DNA of 64,000 nucleotides from Staphylococcus pragensis (lineage in GTDB: Bacteria > Bacillota > Bacilli > Staphylococcales > Staphylococcaceae), in the NCBI RefSeq assembly GCF_004785665.1, contig NZ_SRPJ01000001.1, positions 744,001 through 808,000 on the forward strand, written 5' to 3'. Positions 36,808 to 47,138 of this stretch are shown piece by piece; the stretch's first letter is position 1, and every line of letters starts with the position of its first letter. Below the pieces are notes generated by a model. It did no database searches and had not been told where the DNA came from. It saw only the letters and a program-made list of their open reading frames with translations. A program made the position numbers and the translations under genes.

Positions 36808-37446
36808 TTAATTAAACCACGCTGGCTTATCTCCATCGGTATTTGGTTTATTAACACCTATATTGTCTCTTGAATAAAGTTCAGGATTTTTAGCTATACG
36901 CACAGCTAAATTAGCAATACTACGTCTTGATACTTCTGTACCTTTAAATTCAGTATTTTTAGATGTAACTTCATAATCTGATTCATTTTTAAATGTTAAC
37001 CAAGCTGGACGAATAATTGTGTAATCTAAATCTGAAGCTTCAATGATATCAGCAGCTTTGCGATATTTATCTAATTTCTCACCAAATTGTTCTTTGTTAA
37101 ATTCATTAAATTTTGTTGGTAACTCATTATAAATTCCTGGCGCTGCAATGAAAATTAAGCGTTTAACGCCTTTTTTATTCATTGCCTTAACGATAGCATC
37201 AGCTTCAATATCTAATGAACCAGATAAACTAGCGAAGACGACATCCACTTTATTTAATGCTTTTTCTAAGTCTTCTTCATTTTTCGCGTCCCCTTCAAAT
37301 ACTGTAATACGATTAGATGCATAATCAGGAATACGATGTGCATTTCTTAAGAATAAATCCACATTAAATGATGTATCTTCTAAAAATATTTTAGTTGCCT
37401 CAATAGAAACTTTACCATTTGCGCCTATAATTAAAACAGTTTGCAT
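36808..37446 (-). CDS. NAD(P)-binding SDR-like (NmrA/HIM1-type) protein
   Basis: 212 residues with an N-terminal Rossmann fold (VLIIGANGKVSIEATKIFL; the usual GxxGxxG is relaxed to GANGKVS), FEGDAKNEEDLEKAL, VDVVFASLSG and RLIFIAAPGIYNE, then YTIIRPAWLT, the last being typical of atypical SDRs. Such proteins often are NADPH-dependent quinone or flavin reductases or redox sensors. No neighbour defines the substrate. GGAGAGAG precedes the ATG, with a 10-bp inverted repeat 50 nt upstream. Confidence 0.82.
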   Translation of the reverse strand: MQTVLIIGANGKVSIEATKIFLEDTSFNVDLFLRNAHRIPDYASNRITVFEGDAKNEEDLEKALNKVDVVFASLSGSLDIEADAIVKAMNKKGVKRLIFIAAPGIYNELPTKFNEFNKEQFGEKLDKYRKAADIIEASDLDYTIIRPAWLTFKNESDYEVTSKNTEFKGTEVSRRSIANLAVRIAKNPELYSRDNIGVNKPNTDGDKPAWFN

Positions 37447-37486
37447 ATTTCTCTCTCCTCACTAAGATGTAATTAATATGTATGTA

Positions 37487-37530
37487 GTTAAAACACTCTT
37501 ATTATCACTTTACATTAGTCATAATAAGAG
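37487..37530 (-). terminator. Hairpin after the THUMP methyltransferase gene
   Basis: CTCTTATTAT (37496-37505) and ATAATAAGAG (37521-37530) form a perfect 10-bp stem with a 15-nt loop. On the minus strand it is followed by TGTTTTAAC, a modest T-run. It also lies upstream of the NAD(P)-binding gene and could act as an operator instead. Confidence 0.5.
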
Positions 37531-37644
37531 CGCTAATAAATTGTTTAAATTAATTAAATATTTTCTAATATGTTAAAGAAAATTTACAAATTTAATAAAA
37601 ACTAAACTTGAAAAATTAGTTATTTATATTTATGAAAGTAATTA

Positions 37645-38778
37645 TTATTTTTTTGCAGGTTTTTGACCCCAGTATTGATAATAAGTACATTCAATATAAC
37701 CATTAAATAATTTGCGTCGTTTAGTTGCTTTTTTATCAACAAGATATTCAAATTCTTTATTGCTAGTCAAAATATAAGCAGATAAATAAGGATGTTGTTT
37801 CATTAATTTTCCGATATAGCGATACATCTCTTCAACTTCATCTCTATCACCAATACGTTCTCCATAAGGTGGATTACCTACTAGAGCAACTGGCGCTTCT
37901 GTATCAATAGTTAATGTATTTACATCTTTGACACTGAACTGAATAATATCTCCTAGACCTACTTCTTCTGCATTACGTTTAGCTATTTCAACCATTTCAG
38001 GATCAATGTCAGAAGCAAAGACTTGGATTTCTTTATCATAATCAGCTTGTTTATCAGCTTCATCTCGCATTTCATCGTAAATGTTTGGAGGCATAATGTT
38101 CCATTCTTCAGAAACGAAATCACGGTTAAATCCTGGTGCGATATTTTGAGCAATTAAACATGCTTCAATGGCAATAGTTCCTGAACCACAGAATGGATCA
38201 ATGAATGGCGTATCGCCTTTCCAATTGGCAAGTCTTACTAAACTTGCTGCTAATGTTTCTTTAATTGGTGCTTCACCCTGAGCAATACGATAGCCACGTC
38301 TATTTAGTCCTGAACCTGATGTGTCAATCGTAAGTAAGACATTATCTTTTAGAATTGCTACTTCTACAGGATATTTAGCGCCACTTTCATTTAACCAGCC
38401 TTTTTCGTTATAAGCATGCTTTAAGCGTTCAACAATCGCTTTTTTAGTAATAGCTTGGCAGTCTGGCACACTGTAAAGAGTAGATTTGACGCTTCGTCCT
38501 TGTACAGGAAATTGACCTTCTTTATCAATAATATCCTCCCACGGTAAAGCTTTCGTTTTCTCAAACAATTCATCAAATGTTTTAGCGTTAAATCGCCCTA
38601 CGACAATTTTAAGTCGATCAGCAGTTCGTAACCATAAGTTACATTTAACAATAGCCTTTGCATCTCCTTCGAAAAAGATACGACCATTTTCTACTTGTGT
38701 TTCATAGCCAAGTTCTTGGATTTCTTTTGCAACGACTGCTTCTAAACCCATTGGACATACTGCTAATAATTGGAACAT
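37645..38778 (-). CDS. THUMP-domain 23S rRNA (guanine-N2)-methyltransferase family protein
   Basis: 377 residues: N-terminal ferredoxin-like and THUMP domain (about 1-160), then a class I SAM methyltransferase with DPFCGSGTIAIEA (SAM motif), FASDIDPEMVEIAKRNA and the catalytic NPPYGERIGD. This is the RlmL N-terminal-half/YpsC type, expected to methylate a guanine of 23S rRNA. AAAGGAGACAAACC precedes the ATG. It lies next to rnpB and gpsB as in Bacillus ypsC. Confidence 0.9.
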   Translation of the reverse strand: MFQLLAVCPMGLEAVVAKEIQELGYETQVENGRIFFEGDAKAIVKCNLWLRTADRLKIVVGRFNAKTFDELFEKTKALPWEDIIDKEGQFPVQGRSVKSTLYSVPDCQAITKKAIVERLKHAYNEKGWLNESGAKYPVEVAILKDNVLLTIDTSGSGLNRRGYRIAQGEAPIKETLAASLVRLANWKGDTPFIDPFCGSGTIAIEACLIAQNIAPGFNRDFVSEEWNIMPPNIYDEMRDEADKQADYDKEIQVFASDIDPEMVEIAKRNAEEVGLGDIIQFSVKDVNTLTIDTEAPVALVGNPPYGERIGDRDEVEEMYRYIGKLMKQHPYLSAYILTSNKEFEYLVDKKATKRRKLFNGYIECTYYQYWGQKPAKK

Positions 38779-38859
38779 TGGTTTGTCTCCTTTGTCAATA
38801 TTGTTATGTTATATGTTAACAGAATTTAAATTATATATGTATCAGTATAAATTGGAAAA

Positions 38860-38891
38860 ATGAAAAAAGCTCTCCATCAAATGGGAGAGCT
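38860..38891 (-). terminator. Terminator of rnpB
   Basis: AGCTCTCC (38868-38875) and GGAGAGCT (38884-38891) form an 8-bp stem; on the minus strand it is followed by TTTTTTCATTTTTCC. Confidence 0.85.
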
Positions 38892-38899
38892 AAACTAGT

Positions 38900-39296
38900 C
38901 AATGATATTTCTGTAAGCCATGTTCTGTACCGTTGTACTCATAACGTACACTAGTTGTACTGGTACTCAGGTGGTAACCATCTGTCTACATATCTTTATT
39001 ATGCGAATAAAGACGTCTCGTTTATACGTTGAATTCCGCTAAACAAGTGCTCCTACCTAATTTGGATTGCTCACTCGAGGGGTTTACCGCGTTCCACCTT
39101 TTATATTTCTATAAAAGCTACGTCACTGTGGCACTTTCAAACTATTCTAGCCATATCTAAAGACTTAGGCTATTTCGTTGCCGTCAAATTAATGCCTTGA
39201 TTTATTGTTTCATCAAGCACGAACACTACAGTCATCTCAGACTGTGTGAGCATGGACTTTCCTCTATATTTCTATAGCGATTACCCAAAATATCAC
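38900..39296 (-). ncRNA. rnpB: RNase P RNA, Bacillus (B) type
   Basis: The minus strand carries the class-B RNase P RNA core: GATATTTTGGGTAATCGC near the 5' end, GAGGAAAGTCCATGCTCAC (CR-I), GTGGAACGCGGTAAACCCC, and CATGGCTTACAGAAATATCA at the 3' end. The first and last bases form P1 (GTGATATTT with AAATATCAT). A TATAAT at 39304-39309 is the -10. About 394-397 nt, the catalytic RNA that matures tRNA 5' ends with the RnpA protein. Ends estimated to within a few bases. Confidence 0.95.
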
Positions 39297-39405
39297 TTTT
39301 GCGATTATAACATAAATTTAAAAACTATAACAGATATTTTTACTTTTAAAACATATAATACATACTAGCAAGTTTGCTTGTACTTACAATGATTAATCTT
39401 AATGA

Positions 39406-39741
39406 TTATTTGCCAAATACGGCTTTTTCAAGATTTGAAATTCTTTTTAGAATATCTACATTATTCGATGAACTTGAATTGTTTGAAGAGAATGATTTGT
39501 TATCAGAAGGTCTAGATGTTGCTACTCGTAATCTTAAATCTTCTACTTCTTTTTTTAGTTTGTTATTTTCTTCAGATAATTTAACTACTTCGTTATTTAA
39601 GTCAGCCATTTTTTGATAATCAGTAATGATATCGTCTAAAAAAGCATCCACTTCCTCACGGCGATAACCGCGTGCCATCGTTTTTTCAAAGTCTTTTTCA
39701 TAAATATCTTTTGCTGAAAGCTTTAAAGAAACATCTGCCAT
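39406..39741 (-). CDS. gpsB: Cell-cycle protein GpsB
   Basis: 111 residues from the ATG at 39741, after GAGGTGG; 16 extra upstream codons lack a ribosome binding site and overlap ypsA. The DivIVA-like N-terminal domain ([35 protein letters not shown]) is followed by a coiled coil ([22 protein letters not shown]), a Ser/Asn-rich linker (about 75-92) and a short trimerisation helix at the C-terminus. In staphylococci GpsB coordinates divisome assembly and FtsZ and PBPs. It follows ypsA by 10 nt. Confidence 0.94.
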   Translation of the reverse strand: MADVSLKLSAKDIYEKDFEKTMARGYRREEVDAFLDDIITDYQKMADLNNEVVKLSEENNKLKKEVEDLRLRVATSRPSDNKSFSSNNSSSSNNVDILKRISNLEKAVFGK

Positions 39742-39751
39742 TTTTTCCACC

Positions 39752-40324
39752 TCATTCGAAACTTTGATCTTGTTCCCACTGTAAATCATTTATAAAAGCA
39801 GTGAGTTCATCAAATGCAACAATATCACAAGTATAGTTCGTTTTATCCATAAAATCAACTAACATCCTCTTGAAGAACTTGGGGCTCCCCTCTTGTTCAT
39901 CATCATAAATTAATAAGGTCATATCTGTATGATCTAGCATAAATTGATCTGTTTGTTTAAATTGATAAGGTCCTTCATATTCAGTGTGATGGACACTCTC
40001 AAGAAAGTCTGCTTTTTCTGCAATAGCATTGTACTTCGTTTGATTGACTTCATTCCATTTCGACGTATGTCCATAAAATGGAGTAATTATCCCGAGTTTC
40101 AATTCGGGATAAGTTTGTTTTAAATCTAGCACAACATCAGCTGTCCAAAGTTCAATTCCAATTTGACCTTGAATTAATACCCATTCAAGACCTTCATCGA
40201 TATATTGTAATAACTTATGTTTAATGAATGCTTTCAAATATTCCACTTCAGGCATATCATCTTTAAAAATGTTTAACTCGAAAGATTTGTATCCTGTAAC
40301 ATATAACGTCTTCAAAGTATACAT
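39752..40324 (-). CDS. ypsA: YpsA family protein (DUF1273, SLOG fold)
   Basis: 190 residues from the ATG at 40324, which lies 4 nt after the stop of the DUF1798 gene (TAGAGTGATG); a TTG eight codons upstream would overlap that gene and lacks a ribosome binding site. Rossmann/SLOG-like features: [48 protein letters not shown] and [16 protein letters not shown]. YpsA proteins influence cell division in Bacillus and Staphylococcus and are syntenic with gpsB. The ligand is thought to be a nucleotide derivative, not shown here. Confidence 0.9.
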   Translation of the reverse strand: MYTLKTLYVTGYKSFELNIFKDDMPEVEYLKAFIKHKLLQYIDEGLEWVLIQGQIGIELWTADVVLDLKQTYPELKLGIITPFYGHTSKWNEVNQTKYNAIAEKADFLESVHHTEYEGPYQFKQTDQFMLDHTDMTLLIYDDEQEGSPKFFKRMLVDFMDKTNYTCDIVAFDELTAFINDLQWEQDQSFE

Positions 40325-40328
40325 CACT

Positions 40329-40664
40329 CTATTCTTTAGTGTATTCAAGTAAATAGTTTAAGTCATAATTAACGGCTTTAAATTTTTCTGTAAAAAGTTT
40401 TCTACTTGTTCTATGGAAATGACAATCTACTGATAATTCTTTGATATTGTTTACCAATAAATCGAATTTTCTTTCATTCATATAAGCCAATTGTATAATG
40501 TCATCTTTATGTTGTATTAGCTCGTTTAATATACCATCAATATAATGAGCATATGGAACAACCTTCTGATAAAAGTCAAAATCTTCACTTTTTGTTTTAA
40601 CTTCATTATAGTGTGTTTCAATATATTGAAGTTCTTTCAATAGTTCTTTTACAACTTTCTCCAT
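40329..40664 (-). CDS. DUF1798 family (YppE-like) protein
   Basis: 111 residues, all-helical, starting [38 protein letters not shown], from an ATG after AGGAGGCATC. The YppE/DUF1798 family sits between recU and ypsA in Bacillales. Function unknown. It is the first gene of a three-gene unit with ypsA and gpsB, divergent from recU. Confidence 0.85.
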   Translation of the reverse strand: MEKVVKELLKELQYIETHYNEVKTKSEDFDFYQKVVPYAHYIDGILNELIQHKDDIIQLAYMNERKFDLLVNNIKELSVDCHFHRTSRKLFTEKFKAVNYDLNYLLEYTKE

Positions 40665-40969
40665 AAAGATGCCTCCTACACTGATTTAATGTATCACAAT
40701 TCATTTCTACCGTCATGTAGTAGTAAACAAACGAAAGTTTAACTTTTTCTAGAATTCTTTCATTATTGTAATGTTACGCAGACCTTATAAATTGAGTCAT
40801 ATATTGTTTTCACAGTTAAAGAACGTTAAAATAGAGGAGGTTAATAATGAACTTTCATTATTTTCTAAATTAGTTTGTTATATAGTAATCGCATAAAAAG
40901 TACATTGATATAGATTAGTACATCTAGATATTTTATAGTTGCTATTAATGAACTAGCGTGGTGAATACT
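40665..40969. promoter_or_regulatory. Divergent control region between the DUF1798 gene and recU-pbp2
   Basis: 305 bp without a conventional gene. Towards recU there is a plausible promoter, TTGTTT (40805-40810), 16-17 bp, TTAAAAT (about 40826-40832), then a very strong ribosome binding site before an 8-codon ORF (separate entry). In S. aureus the recU-pbp2 operon has two promoters and responds to VraSR cell-wall stress; a VraR site cannot be identified with confidence here. The rest is AT-rich. Confidence 0.5.
40847..40873 (+). CDS. Possible leader peptide upstream of recU-pbp2
   Basis: AGAGGAGG (40833-40840), 6-nt spacing, ATG, then only eight codons (MNFHYFLN) before TAG. The ribosome binding site is far stronger than that of recU itself, which has only a weak GTGGTGA-like sequence. 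It could be a translated upstream ORF affecting recU-pbp2 expression, or a relic. No homologue can be judged at this size. Confidence 0.4.
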   Translation: MNFHYFLN

Positions 40970-41596
40970 ATGAATTATCCTAACGGGAAACCTTTCAAGG
41001 GAAATAAGACTAACGTCGGAAGTCATTCACGTCCCTCTTATAGTAAAATAGAATATGGTGGACGAGGTATGTCCCTTGAAAAAGATATTGAACTATCTAA
41101 CGATTATTATTTAAATCATGGAAAGGCTGTTATACATAAAAAACCTACACCAATCCAAATCGTTAATGTTCACTATCCTAAACGAAGTAAAGCAGTGATT
41201 AATGAGGCTTACTTTCGTACCCCTTCTACAACTGATTATAATGGCGTTTATAATGGCTATTATATTGATTTTGAAGCAAAGGAAACTAAAAACAAAACTT
41301 CTTTTCCTTTAAATAATATTCATGATCATCAAGTCGAACATATGAAGAATACATTTCTTCAGAAAGGAATTGTATTTTTATTAATAAGATTTAAAATGCT
41401 TGATGAAGTATATCTTTTGCCTTTTTCTAAATTTCAACCTTTTTGGAAAAGATATAAAAATGAAATAAAAAAATCAATAACAGTTGAAGAAATAAGAAAA
41501 AATAGTTACTATATTCCTTATCAGTATCAACCAAGATTAGATTACCTCAAGGCTGTTGATAAGTTGATATTAGATGAAAGTGAGGACCGCGTATGA
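40970..41596 (+). CDS. recU: Holliday junction resolvase RecU
   Basis: 208 residues starting [12 protein letters not shown] at 40970, as in S. aureus RecU; two GTG codons a few residues upstream are alternatives without better spacing. The nuclease core shows [15 protein letters not shown], the catalytic [10 protein letters not shown] (PD-(D/E)xK-like) and HDHQVEHM. It resolves four-way junctions and helps chromosome segregation. Its stop overlaps the pbp2 start by 4 nt (ATGA), so the pair is translationally coupled. Confidence 0.95.
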   Translation: MNYPNGKPFKGNKTNVGSHSRPSYSKIEYGGRGMSLEKDIELSNDYYLNHGKAVIHKKPTPIQIVNVHYPKRSKAVINEAYFRTPSTTDYNGVYNGYYIDFEAKETKNKTSFPLNNIHDHQVEHMKNTFLQKGIVFLLIRFKMLDEVYLLPFSKFQPFWKRYKNEIKKSITVEEIRKNSYYIPYQYQPRLDYLKAVDKLILDESEDRV

Positions 41597-43875
41597 CGGA
41601 AAACAAAGGATCTTCTCAACCCAATAAAGGGAAAAATGGGAAATCCAAAGAAAAAAAGAATAGAAATGTAAAACGAACGATTATCAAGATTATAGGCTTT
41701 TTATTAATCGCCTTTTTCATCTTAGTTTTACTCGGTATTTTATTATTTGCATATTATGCTTGGAAAGCACCAGCATTTAATGAATCTAAACTCCAAGATC
41801 CTAAACCAGCCGAAATTTATGATAGGAATGGCGAACTGGTTAAAAAATTGGATAATGGTGCTAGAAGAGAACATGTTGATTTAAAAGATGTTCCTAAAAA
41901 TATGAAAAATGCCGTGCTAGCAACTGAAGATAACCGTTTCTATGATCATGGTGCCTTAGACTACAAACGTTTATTAGGTGCTGTTGGTAAGAACTTGACT
42001 GGTGGATTTGGTTCTCAAGGTGCTTCAACGTTAACTCAACAAGTAGTTAAACGTTCATTCTTAACTGAGAAAAAATCTATCGGACGTAAAGCTCAAGAAG
42101 CTTACTTATCATATCGTCTGGAGCAAGAATACAGTAAAGATGAAATCTTCCAAATGTATTTAAATAAAATTTATTACTCTGACGGCGTTTATGGTGTTAA
42201 AGCTGCAGCTAAATATTATTTCAATAAAGATTTGAAAGACTTAAATTTAGCTGAAGAAGCATACTTAGCTGGCTTACCTCAGGTTCCTAACCTTTATAAC
42301 ATTTACGATAACCCTAAACAGGCTGAAAGTCGTAAAGAAACTGTATTATATTTAATGCACTATCATCATAGAATTACAGATAAGGAATACCAAGAAGCTA
42401 AAAAGACTTCATTAGAAGATAACTTAGTAAAACGTTCTACTAAAGAACGTCAAATTGGTTCAACTGATGAAGATCCAGAATACGATTCTTATGTTAACTT
42501 TGTAAAAGCTGAATTAATGAATAACAAACACTTTAAAGATAAAAACTTAAGTGAGTTATTACAAAGTGGCATTAAAATCTACACTGATATGGATAAAGAT
42601 GTTCAAAAAACATTACAAGATCGTATTAATAACGGTAATTACTATAAAAATGATGACCAACAAGTTGGTGCAACAATTCTTGATAGTAAAACCGGTGGCA
42701 TTGTAGCCATTTCTGGTGGGCGTAACTTTAAAGACGTAGTTGACCGAAATGCAGCGACAGATGCTCACTTAACTGGTTCATCACTAAAACCATTCTTAGC
42801 ATATGGTCCAGCCATTGAAAATATGCAATGGGCAACAAATCATGCTATCCAAGATGAATCAAGTTATCAAATTGATGGTGGTACTTTCCGAAACTATGAT
42901 AGTCAAGGACATGGTACAGTATCTGCATATGATGCATTAAGACAAAGTTTCAACATTCCAGCGTTAAAAACTTGGCAAGAAGCTCAATCTAAAGGTGGCA
43001 AAGATTCAGTAAAAGACTTTGCTTCTAAAGTAGGTTTAGATTATCAAAATGATCTCGGCCCATCAGACATCTTAGGTGGTGGCGCTTCAGAGTTCTCACC
43101 TACTCAATTAGCTTCAGCATTTGCTTCAATTGCGAATGGTGGTACTTATAACAATGCACATTCAATTCAAAAAGTTGTTACTTCTGATGGTGATACTGTT
43201 GAATTCGATCACACTAGCCATAAAGCTATGAAAGATTATACATCTTACATGTTAGCTGAAATGTTAACTGGTACATTTAAACCTTATGGTTCAGCTTATG
43301 GTCATGGCGTTTCAGGTGTAACAATGGGTGCTAAAACTGGTACAAGTACGTACGGTGCAGAAATTAACCAACAATATAACTTACCAGATAACGCTGCGAA
43401 AGACGTTTGGATTAACGGTTTCACACCTAAATATACAATGTCTATTTGGATGGGATTCAGCCAAATTAAAGAAGGCGGAGCTAATTCATTCTTAGGTCAC
43501 TCTGAACAAGAATTCCCTCAATTCTTATATGAGGACGTTATGTCTGACATTACTTCAAGTAATGATGGTGACTTCAAGAAACCTGATTCAGTTGTTGGCT
43601 CTAAAGCAAGTGATTTATCTGTAAGTGGTCACCCTGACAATAACACTACTACTCGTGAGGTTTACGGTAGTAACGGTTCTAGTGACGGCTCATCAAAAAA
43701 ATCTAGCTCATCTTCTGAATCGTCTAATGAGTCTTCAGAGAACTCAAATGACTCTGGAAACACTGGTAGCACTGGAAACGGTGTAAACAATAATTCAACA
43801 CAACAGAATAATACAAATGCTAATAACAATAATAATGGAAATACGATTTCTAACATTTTTAATTTCAATAGATAA
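41593..43875 (+). CDS. pbp2: Bifunctional penicillin-binding protein 2
   Basis: 760 residues: basic cytoplasmic tail, transmembrane helix about 32-56, glycosyltransferase domain with catalytic E112 in [11 protein letters not shown] and QGASTLTQQ (142-150), and a transpeptidase domain with SxxK S396-K399 (TGSSLKPF), SFN in RQSFNIPAL and KTGTS. The C-terminus from about 690 is a Ser/Asn-rich low-complexity tail of ~65 residues. Class A PBP polymerising and cross-linking peptidoglycan; in S. aureus it cooperates with PBP2a. It is somewhat longer than the S. aureus protein (about 727 residues), the extra length being in the tail. Confidence 0.96.
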   Translation: MTENKGSSQPNKGKNGKSKEKKNRNVKRTIIKIIGFLLIAFFILVLLGILLFAYYAWKAPAFNESKLQDPKPAEIYDRNGELVKKLDNGARREHVDLKDVPKNMKNAVLATEDNRFYDHGALDYKRLLGAVGKNLTGGFGSQGASTLTQQVVKRSFLTEKKSIGRKAQEAYLSYRLEQEYSKDEIFQMYLNKIYYSDGVYGVKAAAKYYFNKDLKDLNLAEEAYLAGLPQVPNLYNIYDNPKQAESRKETVLYLMHYHHRITDKEYQEAKKTSLEDNLVKRSTKERQIGSTDEDPEYDSYVNFVKAELMNNKHFKDKNLSELLQSGIKIYTDMDKDVQKTLQDRINNGNYYKNDDQQVGATILDSKTGGIVAISGGRNFKDVVDRNAATDAHLTGSSLKPFLAYGPAIENMQWATNHAIQDESSYQIDGGTFRNYDSQGHGTVSAYDALRQSFNIPALKTWQEAQSKGGKDSVKDFASKVGLDYQNDLGPSDILGGGASEFSPTQLASAFASIANGGTYNNAHSIQKVVTSDGDTVEFDHTSHKAMKDYTSYMLAEMLTGTFKPYGSAYGHGVSGVTMGAKTGTSTYGAEINQQYNLPDNAAKDVWINGFTPKYTMSIWMGFSQIKEGGANSFLGHSEQEFPQFLYEDVMSDITSSNDGDFKKPDSVVGSKASDLSVSGHPDNNTTTREVYGSNGSSDGSSKKSSSSSESSNESSENSNDSGNTGSTGNGVNNNSTQQNNTNANNNNNGNTISNIFNFNR

Positions 43876-43922
43876 TCGCATAGAAGTTTAATTCGTTGTT
43901 AGTAAGTTGAATAGTTATAAAT

Positions 43923-43951
43923 AAAGGCTGGGCAAATTGCCCAGCCTTTTT
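43923..43951. terminator. Bidirectional terminator pbp2 / ypoC
   Basis: AAGGCTGGGCAA (43924-43935) pairs with TTGCCCAGCCTT (43937-43948) with a minimal loop, followed by TTTT; it has the same GGCTGGG core as the hairpin after dapD. Confidence 0.88.
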
Positions 43952-43977
43952 ACTATAATAATTTAAATATTTGAGGT

Positions 43978-44301
43978 TTAGCGTCTTTTTCTAATTTGAT
44001 ACGATGCATTCATTTTAATAAGTTCAATTTTTAATGTCTTCATTTGACTATAACCCATAAAGTGATATTTTCTAGCTAACATATAATTATAACGTTCTGC
44101 AAAATTCATAGGTACTACTGGATAATTCTCAAGTTGATGTAAATCTATCTCGTCTATTTCATTAATTTGTTTAAAGAAATCAATAATCAATGTAAAGTAC
44201 TGATCGATTACAGGTTTAGCTTCAGACGAATTAAGTGCCCTTTTACTTGCAAATTGATCCAATTCTTCCTCTAAAGGTTCAAAATCATGTTTAGTAATCA
44301 T
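43978..44301 (-). CDS. YpoC-like protein
   Basis: 107 residues, MITKHDFEPLEEELDQFASKR..., helical, with the conserved PVVPMNFAERYNYMLARKYHFMGYSQMKTLKIELIKM segment. YpoC-like proteins are encoded after nth in Bacillales and have no known function. The ATG follows AAAGGAAGCTTGATACT. It lies 19 nt after nth, in the dnaD-nth operon. Confidence 0.82.
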   Translation of the reverse strand: MITKHDFEPLEEELDQFASKRALNSSEAKPVIDQYFTLIIDFFKQINEIDEIDLHQLENYPVVPMNFAERYNYMLARKYHFMGYSQMKTLKIELIKMNASYQIRKRR

Positions 44302-44320
44302 AGTATCAAGCTTCCTTTTA

Positions 44321-44965
44321 TTATGCTTTCATTCGCTTTTGTCCTTCTCTACAATCTTCTAATAAAGGACAAATCTCACACTTTGGTTTACGAGCAATAC
44401 AATGGTAACGCCCAAAGAAGATGAGTTGATGGTGACTTTTACTCCATCTCTCCTTAGGAATAATACTGCACAATCTATCCTCGACTTGAGTAACATTATC
44501 TTTCCATCTATTAATGCCTAAACGTTTAGATACACGTTCTACATGAGTATCCACTGCTAGTGAAGGTTCTCCAAATGCTACACTCATCACTACATTGGCG
44601 GTTTTACGTCCTACTCCTACTAGGCTTTCAAGTTCTTTATGTGTATGTGGCACTTCTCCATCAAATTTTTCAAGTAAAGATTCACATAACTTTTTAATAT
44701 TCTTTGATTTATTTCGATATAAACCAATTGAACGAATATCTTCTTGTAACTCTTCTATATCCACTTTCACATAGTCTTCAGGTGTTTTATATTTTTTGAA
44801 AAGTGAACGTGTAACTTTATTAACTAAATTATCTGTACATTGAGCGGATAATAAAACAGCGATAGTAAGTTCAAATGCGTTGTCATGTTTTAATTCACAT
44901 TCCGCGTCAGGAAACATATCAGCTATTACATCTATCATTTCAAGTGCTTTTTTCTTACTTATCAT
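44321..44965 (-). CDS. nth: Endonuclease III
   Basis: 214-residue base-excision glycosylase/AP lyase for oxidised pyrimidines. Helix-hairpin-helix LVGVGRKTANVV carries the catalytic lysine and SLAVDTHVERV the catalytic aspartate; the C-terminal C-x6-C-x2-C-x5-C (CIARKPKCEICPLLEDC) binds a [4Fe-4S] cluster. Its ATG overlaps the dnaD stop by 11 nt. Confidence 0.96.
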   Translation of the reverse strand: MISKKKALEMIDVIADMFPDAECELKHDNAFELTIAVLLSAQCTDNLVNKVTRSLFKKYKTPEDYVKVDIEELQEDIRSIGLYRNKSKNIKKLCESLLEKFDGEVPHTHKELESLVGVGRKTANVVMSVAFGEPSLAVDTHVERVSKRLGINRWKDNVTQVEDRLCSIIPKERWSKSHHQLIFFGRYHCIARKPKCEICPLLEDCREGQKRMKA

Positions 44966-45641
44966 CTAATTTCTCTCCATTTAACCAATCAAATTTCGGT
45001 ACATGTTTAACAGTATGAGTCATTTTAGGTTTGTTAAATTGTTCTCTTATCTTTTTAGATTCATCTATCGTTGTGACGTTATTCTTTTTCCAATTTAATA
45101 AAATGCGATCTACGTATTTAAAGCTAAGTTTGTCATGGCTATAAGCTTCATCTAATGCTGAACGGATTAATGCAAAATCATGTTGATCTACATCAATCCA
45201 TTGATTCAATGTCTCAATTTCATAGGGAGACAAAGGTCTAGCAAATAATTGTTCAATATATTGGAATAAATCTTTAAATTGTTGTTGAGAATTTGATTGT
45301 TTATTATCGACTTCATCTTGAGCTAAGATATGACTCAATTTTTCATAAAATCCGTCTAAATTCATATATTCGGTAAATTTGCCTTCTTCATCTTTTTTTA
45401 CTTGGAGTTCTAACAAGTCTCGTTGAATTAAATTTTGAATAATAGAAGTAACTTCTCTAGGCTCCATTGTTGAACCCTTTTTCAGAAAGTCTATAGAAGG
45501 TTGTTTATTTGAAGTTTCTGAGTCATAGATAAGTTTAATCAATATGATTAAATCTTTCTCGGACATACCTAATTCTGAATAATGATCAAAAAGCTCACGT
45601 CTCACGACGACTGGTCGTGTTTTAAGTTGAAACTTGTCCAA
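44955..45641 (-). CDS. dnaD: DNA replication initiation protein DnaD
   Basis: 228 residues: N-terminal winged-helix oligomerisation domain (about 1-100) and the C-terminal DnaD domain (about 125-195: LFQYIEQLFARPLSPYEIETLNQW, with the YxxxIxxxW-like YVDRILLNWKKNN). It remodels DNA for DnaA/DnaB-dependent helicase loading at oriC and restart. GGAGGTATTTCACTT precedes the ATG. It heads the dnaD-nth-ypoC operon. Confidence 0.94.
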   Translation of the reverse strand: MDKFQLKTRPVVVRRELFDHYSELGMSEKDLIILIKLIYDSETSNKQPSIDFLKKGSTMEPREVTSIIQNLIQRDLLELQVKKDEEGKFTEYMNLDGFYEKLSHILAQDEVDNKQSNSQQQFKDLFQYIEQLFARPLSPYEIETLNQWIDVDQHDFALIRSALDEAYSHDKLSFKYVDRILLNWKKNNVTTIDESKKIREQFNKPKMTHTVKHVPKFDWLNGEKLDDK

Positions 45642-45665
45642 GTGAAATACCTCCTTTTTTAAAAG

Positions 45666-45700
45666 TTGAAAAAGCGTCCAGTCAAATAGAGATGACTGGA
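45666..45700 (-). terminator. Terminator of asnS
   Basis: Minus-strand TCCAGTCA pairs with TGACTGGA (plus 45693-45700 and 45677-45684) and is followed by CGCTTTTTC. It lies between asnS and dnaD. Confidence 0.75.
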
Positions 45701-45734
45701 GACATTTATATATGTGTTTCTAACTGTAGGCGAC

Positions 45735-47027
45735 TTATGGATATAAACGATTTAATAAACGTGGGAATGGAGACGTTTCTCTAACGTGTTCCACACCTGA
45801 AATCCAAGCTACAGTACGTTCTAAACCTAATCCGAAACCACTGTGTGGCACGCTACCATAGCGACGTAAATCTAAATAATAGCTATAGCTTTCTTCATCT
45901 AATTGATGTTCATTAATACGTTGCTCTAATAAATCTAAGTCATTGATACGTTCTGAACCACCTATGATTTCACCATATCCTTCTGGTGCAATTAAGTCTG
46001 CACATAACACAGTGTCTTCATTATCAGGATTTGGTTGCATATAGAAAGGTTTAATCTTAGTTGGATAATTAGTAATAAATACTGGTAAGTCATAATGATT
46101 AGCAATTGCTGTTTCATGAGGCGCACCAAAGTCTTCGCCCCATTCAATATCATCAAAACCTTCTTCTTTTAAGAATTTGATAGCATCATCATAAGAAATG
46201 CGTGGGAACGGTGTTGCCACTTTTTCTAGTTTACTTGTATCTCTATCTAATGCTTTTAATTCTAATTGACAGTTTTTAAGTACTGATTGCACGATATGTG
46301 CCACATATTGTTCTTGTACTTCTAAACTTTCTTCATGATTAGTGAACGCCATTTCAGGTTCAATCATCCAGAACTCGATTAAATGACGACGTGTTTTTGA
46401 TTTTTCTGCTCTAAAAGTAGGACCAAATGAAAATACACGACTATGTGCCATTGCGGCAGCTTCCATGTATAATTGTCCACTTTGTGATAAGAAAGCATCT
46501 TCATCAAAATATTTAGTATGGAATAGCTCACTTGTACCCTCAGGTGCACTTGCAGTTAAAATCGGTGGGTCAATTTTAATGAAGCCATTTTCATTAAAGA
46601 ATTCATAAGTGGCTCTAATAATTTCATTTCTGATTTTCATTACAGCATGTTGTTTTTTAGAACGTAACCATAAATGACGGTGATCCATTAAAAATTCAGT
46701 GCCGTGATTTTTAGGTGTGATTGGATAGTCATGTGCTTCGTGAATAACTTTGATTGATTTCACTTGCATTTCATATCCTAAATCTGAGCGATTATCCTCA
46801 GTAATAACGCCTGTCACGTATAATGATGATTCTTGAGTGATTTCTTTAGCAAGTTTGAATGTGTCTTCATCAACTTCTGATTTGACAACTACACCTTGCA
46901 TAAAGCCACTGCCATCACGTAATTGTAAGAATGCAATTTTACCGCTAGAGCGTTTGTTTGTTAACCAAGCACCAATAGTTACTTCTTGGTTAAGATGCTG
47001 TTTAGCTTGTTTGATAGTTGTTTTCAT
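45735..47027 (-). CDS. asnS: Asparaginyl-tRNA synthetase
   Basis: 430-residue class IIb synthetase: OB-fold anticodon-binding domain about 1-110, then the catalytic core with motif 1 (region around [21 protein letters not shown]), motif 2 [15 protein letters not shown] and motif 3 [15 protein letters not shown]. It charges tRNA-Asn; ATAGGAGACTAGTT precedes the ATG. No T-box leader fits in the 111-nt gap to dinG. Same strand as dinG, with no terminator visible between them. Confidence 0.96.
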   Translation of the reverse strand: MKTTIKQAKQHLNQEVTIGAWLTNKRSSGKIAFLQLRDGSGFMQGVVVKSEVDEDTFKLAKEITQESSLYVTGVITEDNRSDLGYEMQVKSIKVIHEAHDYPITPKNHGTEFLMDHRHLWLRSKKQHAVMKIRNEIIRATYEFFNENGFIKIDPPILTASAPEGTSELFHTKYFDEDAFLSQSGQLYMEAAAMAHSRVFSFGPTFRAEKSKTRRHLIEFWMIEPEMAFTNHEESLEVQEQYVAHIVQSVLKNCQLELKALDRDTSKLEKVATPFPRISYDDAIKFLKEEGFDDIEWGEDFGAPHETAIANHYDLPVFITNYPTKIKPFYMQPNPDNEDTVLCADLIAPEGYGEIIGGSERINDLDLLEQRINEHQLDEESYSYYLDLRRYGSVPHSGFGLGLERTVAWISGVEHVRETSPFPRLLNRLYP

Positions 47028-47138
47028 AACTAGTCTCCTATTTGAATTTTCTATTTATATAATCCTTTATCATTTTAACAAAATAGAAAGTGAAGTTCTA
47101 GCACATGGCTAGCTTGCGTTAAGGATATTCTTCTCTTC

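Noticed and set aside
39360..39405. AGCAA/TTGCT hairpin after gpsB as terminator
   Set aside because: Only 5 bp and no T-run on the minus strand; gpsB may read towards rnpB.
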